A model generated the notes under the pieces. That model was not told the origin of the DNA and searched no databases. It worked only from the letters and a program-made list of their open reading frames with translations. DNA of 64,000 bases, taken from GCA-003244245 sp036266995. Its GTDB lineage: Bacteria; Actinomycetota; Actinomycetes; Mycobacteriales; Pseudonocardiaceae. Within the stretch, counting starts at the first letter, position 1. Each line of letters opens with the position of its first letter. The position numbers were made by a program, and so were the translations under genes. Location: assembly GCA_036266995.1 (NCBI GenBank), contig DATAWX010000104.1, forward strand, positions 18,342 through 82,341. Direction: 5' to 3'. Shown piece by piece: positions 45,100-51,985 of the stretch.

Positions 45100-46066
45100 G
45101 TGTACAGTCTAGTACGCCAGCCGTAGACCGTGATCTTGCGGCGTGTCGGTCCGGACATAAGCCCGCTACCACGTGATCGTCTTCGGTTTGTGAGGACTTC
45201 AGAAAATCACGCGGTGGCCGTCGGCCACCGCGTAGCGGCGCAGTGATGGTCGAGGATGCTGGAGGAGCTGCTCGGTCGGGTGGCGGCCGGTTTGGCCGAG
45301 TCGAGCCGTGGCGGCGGGGGTTCGTGCGGGCTTGCTGGTCGACCTCCCGCGGGAGAACTGTTGGACGATCCTGTCCGGTCATGGTCGCACTTTGGTGGTG
45401 AACTCGGCGAGGGTGGACCCGTCGGGTGCGGCGGCCAGGCCAACGCCGCGGACAGCGCGGCGCAGAGCCTGGGCTTGTTCTTTTCGATGTCGCCGACTCG
45501 GGTTGCGCCGATCAGGTGGACACGGCGTCGCACTGAAGAGTGCGGTTGCCCCATGGCGGTTGGCACAGCGCGGCGTGCGCCCGACAACGACGATTCGATG
45601 GGTGGCTACCTGGGCTGGCGGTGATGAGGATCCATACCTCAGGCGAGCACTGCGATGACAGTGGTAGCGCTCTGGCCGGTACCAGCTAAACTCGCCGACG
45701 CAGCTGGCGTCAGGTATATGAGACGGCACTGTTGCATCTAGTCGATGGTGTCCTAGCCATACACTAAGCGCGGAGCCAGGCCCATAGGCACCTTGGCGTA
45801 CCCTAACAAACGGCCGAGGGCCCGCCCGTTGTGCCCTTCTGGGTGAGCAGGTGGATCAGGTGGGTGAGCTGATCGCTAAATGCGACAGTCCGTGACGTCA
45901 AGGCCGTCGAACGGGAACTCTGGACTTCCCTGAGGCAGTACAGTCCCGGAGTGGGAAGATGTCCTTGTGGGAGACAGATGATGATGACCGCGCCGCATGT
46001 CCAGTGGTGAGTCAATCGCGACGCCGTGGAGCTGGTGTGAACGGCTGGCCGACCGACCACGGAGAT
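45100..46066. other. Non-coding or degraded DNA with an IS6-type end
   Basis: Frames here have biased, non-homologous translations. At 45725-45737 the sequence GGCACTGTTGCAT matches IS6/IS26-family terminal ends, and the same motif recurs at 46067. I could not identify a transposase between them. The region is probably debris from insertion and deletion. Confidence 0.45.
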
Positions 46067-46237
46067 GGCACTGTTGCATTAAGAGATCGGCCCGTTCGGT
46101 CTCCACTCGGGCGCCCAAAAGCCCTGCCGTCTGCTACGGAATGACCGTTTTATGCCGGTCGTCGCCGACGCCCGAAGTGCGTGTCGCTCGACTTCGCCAC
46201 CCCTCGAGGGCGCCAGCTCTATTAAGGCAACAGTCCC
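46067..46237. mobile_element. 171-bp MITE-like element with IS6-type terminal inverted repeats
   Basis: The left end GGCACTGTTGCATTAAGAG (46067-46085) and the right end (46219-46237), read on the other strand as GGGACTGTTGCCTTAATAG, agree at 16 of 19 positions. The first 13 bases resemble IS26-type ends. The interior has no transposase, so this is a non-autonomous or internally deleted element. No flanking 8-bp duplication is seen. Confidence 0.6.
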
Positions 46238-46244
46238 GCTGCCC

Positions 46245-46440
46245 CAGCGCACGACCAAGGGGCCGGGTTGGCGGCCGGCCGGCGTGGCGATGGCCTACAA
46301 GATGGCCTACAAGCTGCTCGACGCTGTCCAAGCCCGCTGGCGACGGCTCAACGGCCACGGGTTCGGCGCGCTTGTCCGCGCTGGCACCGCATTCATCGAC
46401 GGAAAACTGCAAGAAAGGGACGACCACGAACGGAGGTTTG
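46245..46440 (+). mobile_element. C-terminal fragment of an IS256-family transposase
   Basis: The frame reads TTKGPGWRPAGVAMAYKMAY, KLLDAVQARWRRLNGHGFGA, LVRAGTAFIDGKLQERDD. This matches the C-terminus of IS256/IS1081-type transposases (a KGPGSR...AMAFKLIE...RWRAVNAPHLVALVRAGA-like pattern). A MAYK duplication is present and the catalytic domain is missing, so it is a remnant truncated at the MITE-like element. Confidence 0.72.
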
Positions 46441-46692
46441 AGGGCGCGCCGCCTGAGCCAACTCTTGGCCATGATCAACGATCTTCCCTACCTGTCCTTG
46501 TGGGGTAGCGCACCAGCTGGAACTGCAGGATGTAAGGAATTACTGAATCAGATCATGGCATGCAGCTGGCCAATTAGGACTCCGCCACAGAATTCAAGGT
46601 TGCACAAGTTCGCTTCCTGCAGGAACTCCTCTCGACATCATGCAGTCGTGAAATTCATAAAGCCGTCAAGTCCGCTGGCTAGGAGGGATACA

Positions 46693-46860
46693 GTGGCTCC
46701 ACCAACGGCAGGTCACGACCGCGATGACGACATAGTCCAGCTCGCCTTTGCAATCCTCGACGAAGAATTGCGCTCGTGGGTAAAGACCCGGCACCGAGGT
46801 CGTGCATCGCAAGCCGAGGGGGTCTTAGAGCCACGCGAGCAGAGCGGGGACGCCTCGTGA
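46693..46860 (+). CDS. 55-aa ORF translationally coupled to the cyclase gene
   Basis: GTG 46693 follows AGGAGGG at 5 bp, one of the strongest ribosome-binding sites in the window. The product is small and polar (AGHDRDDDIVQLAFAILDEE, LRSWVKTRHRGRASQAEG). Its TGA overlaps the GTG start of the cyclase gene, so the frame can drive coupled translation. It could be a small structural or regulatory partner of the encapsulin operon. No family is recognised. Confidence 0.6.
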   Translation: MAPPTAGHDRDDDIVQLAFAILDEELRSWVKTRHRGRASQAEGVLEPREQSGDAS

Positions 46861-49800
46861 TCTGCATCCGCTGCGGGAACGACAACGCCGTCTCATTTCG
46901 CTTCTGCAGCAACTGTGGCACCGAGCTCGGCCAAGCATGTCCGACTTGCGGTTTTGGGAATCCCGTAGAGTCGAAGTTCTGTGGCGGTTGCGGCGCACGG
47001 CTACAGGAGATTCGGGGGGAAGATGCTCAGGGCGAGCGCCGCCAGCTGACCGTCCTGTTCTGCGACATCGTAGGAGCGACTGCGCTGTCTCAGCTTCTCG
47101 ACCCCGAGGACCTGAGGGAGCTGATCGTCTCCTGTCAGAAGGTCTGCGGGGACGCGGTGCTCGCCCACGAAGGCCATGTCGCCCAGTATCTCGGCGATGG
47201 CGTACTGATGTACTTCGGCTATCCGCGCTCCCACGAGGACGAAGCGCAACGAGCCGTCCGCTGCGGACTCGACATCCTCAAGGGAGTGGACGCGGTGCGC
47301 GAGAGCGGCAGGATTCTTCCCGACACTTCCCTTGACGTGCGCCTCGGCGCACATACGGGGCGCGTCGTCGTGGGCCCAGTCGGCGATCGGAGGGATCAGA
47401 TCGCTTTGGGGGACACGCCCAATATCGCTGCGCGCATCCAGTCGGAAGCCGAGCCCGGCACGCTCGTGGTCAGTGAGGTCACCTGGAGGATCGTCGAGGG
47501 CTACGTCACGGGTAAGTGCATCGGACAGTGGCAGCTCAAGGGTGTCTCCGAGCCGATGCGGCTGTGGCTCGTCACTGGCGAGAGCCCCTCGAGAGAACGC
47601 GTCGAGGTGGCCAGCATGTTGACCTCCTTCGTTGGTCGGGAACAGGAGCGGTCCGTCCTCGGGCAAACTTGGGACGACAGCCGTGCTGGGCATAACCGCT
47701 TTGTGCTGTTGCGTGGCGATCCAGGGATGGGCAAGTCCCGCCTCGCGCAGCTGTTCTGCGAAGAGGTGCAGTTCCAAGCAGCCGACCTGCTCAGCATGCG
47801 TTCCACCCCCTACAACACCAACAGCCCGTTCCATCCGGTGATCGAGCTGATCGAGCGCAGGTTCGGGCTGGACCACGGCCAGACCCCGACCGAGCGCTTG
47901 GAAAGGATCGAGGAAGGGCTTGCCGGCCTCGAACTCGCCGAACCCGAGGCGATTGCGCTGCTGGCCTCGCTGCTTTCGATACCCCTCGGTAATCGGTACG
48001 CCCCGCTCGACCTGTCCCCAGCGCGCCGACGCACGCGCACGATGCAGCTCCTGGCCGACTTCATCATCGCTATCACCCGGGCAGGACCGGTGCTGCTGTT
48101 GGTTGAGGATCTGCACTGGACGGACACCTCGACCCTGGAATTTCTCCAGCTGCTGGTCACGACCGCTGCTGACGTGCCGCTGTTGGGCATCTTCACGGCG
48201 CGGTGTGAGTTCGACGTGTGCTGGGACGCCACGCCAGCAGTACACAGAATTGAGCTCCCCAGATTCCAGCGCGCCGAGGTGGAAACGATGGTGCGCAGCG
48301 TGGCGTTGGGCAAAGCGCTTCCTAGTGAGGTGCTCTGGCAGATAACGGTTCGATCCGACGGTGTGCCGCTGTTCGTCGAAGAGCTCACTCGGTCGATCCT
48401 GGACTCGGGGGCACTCAGTGAACGGGCAGTGTCCTGGGAAGCGGTCGGCCCTGTCGCCATCGAGATCCCTGCCACGATGGACGCCTCGTTGACGTCTCGC
48501 ATCGACCGGCTCGGTGCGTCCAGAGCGACCGCGCAGCTGGCCGCGACGATCGGCCGGGAGTTCAGCCTGGAGCTGCTGCGCGAGGTCAGCGAGCGCGACG
48601 AGGCGACCATCCGCCAGGATCTCGAACGCCTGCTGCAAGCGGGTCTCGCGTGGTCAGCCGACGACGAGACGGACCAGCTCATCTTCAAGCACGCACTCGT
48701 TCGCGATGCCGCTTACAACTCGCTGCTGCGCTCGACGCGCCAGCGCTATCACAGCCGGATCGCCGCCGCCCTCCGTGACCGCTTCGCCGACGAGACGTCG
48801 ACACGGCCCGATCTCATCGCTGGTCACCTGACCGCCGCCGGCGAGGACGAGGATGCCGTCACATTCTGGGAGGCCGCCGGCCAGCAGGCGCTGGTGAGAA
48901 CTGCCGTCCACGAGGCGGCCAAGCACTTTCAGCAAGCGATCGACTGCCTGCAGCGCTTGCCCGCCACGCTCGAGCGACAGGAGCGCGAGCTCAAGCTCCA
49001 GATTCTCCTCGCCCCGCTCTTGATGGCCGTGCACGGCTGGGGGGCGGTGGAGGTCGAGCAGGCCTGCACACGCGCTCTGGGACTGGCGCAGGATCTGGGG
49101 CGCGATGACCTCAGCTACGCGCCGCAATGGGGACTGTGGACGAATCATTTCCTCCGGGGGAATTTGGTATCCGCCCTGGAAACTGCCGAATCGGTCTTTC
49201 AGATGGGGCGCTCCTCTGGCATGCGGGCACTCGAAATGCTCGGGCGGCACGCCCTTGCCTACACCCTGGTCTACATGGGCGAGTTTGATCGAACCCTTGA
49301 GGAGACCGAAGCGGGTTTGGCTCTTTATGACCCGCAGCAGGAGAAGGAGATCGTGAATAGCTTTGGCATGTCGTCCGTGGTCTGCTTGCTCGCCTGTAGA
49401 GCGCACTCCTTGTGGATGCTCGGCTACGTGGAGGAAGCCGACGAAAACTACGATCGCATGCTTCAGATCGCGCGCGAGCTCGGACACCCGTTCAGCCTTG
49501 CCTGTGCCCTCACCTTCACCCTCCATGGCGCTTTCCGATACTCGTATACCGGCGAGATGGGTCGTCTCGCCGGTATCGCAGAGGAGCTGATGGCGCTTGT
49601 CAAAGAAGTGGACTTCTTTTTCTGGTACGTCGTCACCTACACCTACCAGGGTCTTATCGCCGAGTCACTGGGCGAGGAGGAGCGGGCCCGGACTCAGATG
49701 CTGGAGGGCCTCGAGCTCTTTGCTCAGACGGGTTCTCGGCTGACCTTGGTGATGATGAACGTTCTGTGTGCCGAGGCCTTCTACCGGTTGGGAGACGACG

Positions 49801-50141
49801 ACGAGGCGTTCCGGCGGCTGGAGGTGGCCGAAGCGGAGACGGCGCGCGGGGAGGGCTTGCTGGCTCCGGACATCTGGCGCGTGCGAGGTCGGCTGCTGAC
49901 GCGCCAGGGCGAGCGCTCCGCAGCCGAGGCGGCGTACTACCAGGCAATCGAGCGGGCACGGGCACAGCGCGCGCTGTCGCTCGAGCTGCGGGCCGCGCTG
50001 GACCTGTACGAGCTGCACGCCGACGACGGACGCTCTGAAGACGGCCGCGCCCTGCTGGCAAGTGTTCTCGCGCGCTTCACACAGGGTTTCGATCGACCCG
50101 AGCTTGCCCGCGCCAGCGCCATAGTCCGAGCCTCACCCTGA
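46857..50141 (+). CDS. Zinc-ribbon / class III nucleotidyl cyclase / AAA ATPase / TPR protein
   Basis: The 1094-residue protein has four parts. Residues 2-50 hold two zinc ribbons (CIRCGN, CSNCG, CPTCG, CGGCG). Residues 60-250 form a class III cyclase domain: metal Asp residues in LTVLFCDIVGATA and YLGDGVLMYFGYP, and the transition-state Asn-Arg in GDTPNIAARIQS. Next is an AAA-type ATPase (Walker A RGDPGMGKSRLAQ, Walker B LLLVEDLHWTD). The C-terminal half is TPR-like helical. The usual adenine-selecting Lys in the KYLGDG loop is Gln (AQYLGDG), so the nucleotide product is uncertain. It heads the encapsulin operon. Confidence 0.9.
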   Translation: MICIRCGNDNAVSFRFCSNCGTELGQACPTCGFGNPVESKFCGGCGARLQEIRGEDAQGERRQLTVLFCDIVGATALSQLLDPEDLRELIVSCQKVCGDAVLAHEGHVAQYLGDGVLMYFGYPRSHEDEAQRAVRCGLDILKGVDAVRESGRILPDTSLDVRLGAHTGRVVVGPVGDRRDQIALGDTPNIAARIQSEAEPGTLVVSEVTWRIVEGYVTGKCIGQWQLKGVSEPMRLWLVTGESPSRERVEVASMLTSFVGREQERSVLGQTWDDSRAGHNRFVLLRGDPGMGKSRLAQLFCEEVQFQAADLLSMRSTPYNTNSPFHPVIELIERRFGLDHGQTPTERLERIEEGLAGLELAEPEAIALLASLLSIPLGNRYAPLDLSPARRRTRTMQLLADFIIAITRAGPVLLLVEDLHWTDTSTLEFLQLLVTTAADVPLLGIFTARCEFDVCWDATPAVHRIELPRFQRAEVETMVRSVALGKALPSEVLWQITVRSDGVPLFVEELTRSILDSGALSERAVSWEAVGPVAIEIPATMDASLTSRIDRLGASRATAQLAATIGREFSLELLREVSERDEATIRQDLERLLQAGLAWSADDETDQLIFKHALVRDAAYNSLLRSTRQRYHSRIAAALRDRFADETSTRPDLIAGHLTAAGEDEDAVTFWEAAGQQALVRTAVHEAAKHFQQAIDCLQRLPATLERQERELKLQILLAPLLMAVHGWGAVEVEQACTRALGLAQDLGRDDLSYAPQWGLWTNHFLRGNLVSALETAESVFQMGRSSGMRALEMLGRHALAYTLVYMGEFDRTLEETEAGLALYDPQQEKEIVNSFGMSSVVCLLACRAHSLWMLGYVEEADENYDRMLQIARELGHPFSLACALTFTLHGAFRYSYTGEMGRLAGIAEELMALVKEVDFFFWYVVTYTYQGLIAESLGEEERARTQMLEGLELFAQTGSRLTLVMMNVLCAEAFYRLGDDDEAFRRLEVAEAETARGEGLLAPDIWRVRGRLLTRQGERSAAEAAYYQAIERARAQRALSLELRAALDLYELHADDGRSEDGRALLASVLARFTQGFDRPELARASAIVRASP

Positions 50142-50174
50142 CTCAAGCCACCATCGACGGAAAGCGAGACCCCG

Positions 50175-51071
50175 ATGCCGGAGGATCGTCATCTTCCCTG
50201 GACGGACGACCAATGGGCCACGATGCAGTGCATTGTTCAGGAGAGCGCCCGCAAGGCACGGGTCGCCAGTTCGTTCCTGCCCCTGATCGGCCCACTGCCC
50301 CCGGGGCAGGCCAGCGTTCCCGCGCTTCAGTTGGACCAGCTGTCACTTGCCGACCGGCTGCGCGGCGAGGCCCCGAGACGGCTCGAGATCGAAGACGGGG
50401 AGACGCTACGGCTCACGACGATCGCCTGCGAAGTGTACTTGCGGACCCAGCAGGCCGAAGATCCCGATCTGGCGTCAGCGAAGCAGATGCTGGGTCGGGC
50501 CGCCGACATCATCGGACGGCTCGAGGACGCCATCGTCTTCAACGGCCTCTCCGAAGCGGACAAGCCCCCGAGGATAGACACCAAGCTCGCGGTGAAACCG
50601 GAGGTCTACACGGTCCGGGGACCGGTTCAAGATGGCTTGCTCAGCGGCAAAAAGCTGAAGTGCAGGAAGCCTGTGGACCTGGCGAAAGGTGGAAAGGCGC
50701 TGGTCAGCGCTGTGGTCAGCGGTATCCAGGAGCTCGAGGGCCGTGGATACTACGGACCGTTTGCCTGCCTGCTGGGTCACACGCTGTACGAGGCAGCCAA
50801 CACGCCCAATCGGGGGTCGCTGGTCCTTCCCAGCGACCGCATCACCCCCTTCCTCGATGGTGGCCCGCTGCGGCGGTCGAGTGTCATGCCAGAGGGACAA
50901 GGGTTGGTCGTCGCGCTGGCAGGCTCCCCGATCGACCTCGTGGTGGCCTGCGACGTGCATTTGAAATACATCCAGCTCTCGATCGAACCGCGGTACGTTC
51001 TGCGCGTCTCCGAGCGTTTCGTGCTGCGCATGAAGCAGCCGAGGGCACGCTGTCGCTTGGAAGCGCACTAG
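50175..51071 (+). CDS. Encapsulin-like shell protein (HK97 fold, linocin-M18 family)
   Basis: The 298-residue protein resembles family-1 encapsulins. It has an N-terminal helix (LPWTDDQWATMQCIVQESAR), a central LASAKQMLGRAADIIGRLED helix ending in AIVFNG, then YYGPFACLLGHTLYEAANTP, and a C-terminal SPIDLVVACDVHLKYIQLSI strand with YVLRVSERFVLRMKQP, the typical end of the shell subunit. Such proteins self-assemble into icosahedral compartments that load cargo enzymes. The next gene begins 2 bp after its stop. No cyclic-nucleotide-binding insertion is visible. Confidence 0.82.
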   Translation: MPEDRHLPWTDDQWATMQCIVQESARKARVASSFLPLIGPLPPGQASVPALQLDQLSLADRLRGEAPRRLEIEDGETLRLTTIACEVYLRTQQAEDPDLASAKQMLGRAADIIGRLEDAIVFNGLSEADKPPRIDTKLAVKPEVYTVRGPVQDGLLSGKKLKCRKPVDLAKGGKALVSAVVSGIQELEGRGYYGPFACLLGHTLYEAANTPNRGSLVLPSDRITPFLDGGPLRRSSVMPEGQGLVVALAGSPIDLVVACDVHLKYIQLSIEPRYVLRVSERFVLRMKQPRARCRLEAH

Positions 51072-51073
51072 CC

Positions 51074-51985
51074 GTGGCGCGGACCGCGTTCCCCTTCGGG
51101 GAAGTTCCTTCACTACTCGAGAGAGATGATCTGCCTCTGCCCAGCGGTGTGCTCGCGCCTGGGACCGCGCCGGTCATCGCTGTTGGCGCCGCGCCGCAGC
51201 ATCCGAGCAACGCCGTCCTCGTTCAGACGCGACGTGACGGCGGGCCGGCAACCTTCCTACGGGCCATGCCCGAAGACACGCTGTCGCATGGAGGGCAGCA
51301 GTGGTACCAGTCGGCGCTTCCCGCCGTGGACGAGGGGCAGCGTGTCGACTACCGGATCGAGCTCATCAGGGCTGGACAGCGTCTCGCCACTCTGCCCACT
51401 GACGGTTCGTGGCTAACGGTAACCGGACAACCTGGGCCGGTTCTTTTCTCGGCCGGACAGATCCCGGTCCAGTCCGTCCGCGCACCATTCTCGGCGGCCG
51501 CCCCACTCTGGGCTTACGACTTGACGTTTTTTTCTACCCTCACCGCGAGGCTTCGCCCAGAGATCATCGGCGAGACCCCCGAGGGATACCGGATCAACTT
51601 CTTCATCGAGAGCGGCCGCGTCGTCGGCCCGCGCATCGACGCCGTCATTCATCCCGATGGTGGTGACTGGATCCACATCCGCCCTGACGGCATCGCCAGG
51701 CCTGATGTCCGTATCACCTTGGAGACATCCGACGGAGCGCTCATCCTCTATCGAGCGGGCGGCGTATGCGACCTCGGGTCGGACGGATACGCCAAGATAG
51801 CGGCCGATCAATTCACTGGCTTACCTCCCTGGTATGCCGCCGTAACTTGGAGTACTGCTCACCCCAACTGGAAGTGGCTCAACCGCTGCCAGGGTTTCGG
51901 GATTGGGCGGGTGGTAATGGAGGATCTCCGCGTCGAGTGCGATATTTACATTCCCCAGGTACGGGAGCGGCGCGGCGATGGCTAG
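51074..51985 (+). CDS. DUF3237-family protein with an extra N-terminal domain
   Basis: The protein (about 303 residues, GTG start 2 bp after the encapsulin stop) ends in a DUF3237 domain: LTARLRPEIIGETPEGYRIN, FFIESGRVVGPRIDAVIHPD, GDWIHIRPDGIARPDVRITL, IGRVVMEDLRVECDIYIP. Residues 1-140 form a separate beta-rich domain (LPLPSGVLAPGTAPVIAVGA, WYQSALPAVDEGQRVDYRIE). DUF3237 has no firm function. A GGAAG motif near 51059 serves as ribosome-binding site. Its last 8 bp overlap the next gene, so it is tightly co-expressed with the shell. Confidence 0.85.
   Translation: MARTAFPFGEVPSLLERDDLPLPSGVLAPGTAPVIAVGAAPQHPSNAVLVQTRRDGGPATFLRAMPEDTLSHGGQQWYQSALPAVDEGQRVDYRIELIRAGQRLATLPTDGSWLTVTGQPGPVLFSAGQIPVQSVRAPFSAAAPLWAYDLTFFSTLTARLRPEIIGETPEGYRINFFIESGRVVGPRIDAVIHPDGGDWIHIRPDGIARPDVRITLETSDGALILYRAGGVCDLGSDGYAKIAADQFTGLPPWYAAVTWSTAHPNWKWLNRCQGFGIGRVVMEDLRVECDIYIPQVRERRGDG

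Noticed and set aside
50213..51985. 590-aa ORF spanning the encapsulin and DUF3237 genes
   Set aside because: Its first half is an out-of-frame reading of the encapsulin; only the part from 51074 is DUF3237-like.
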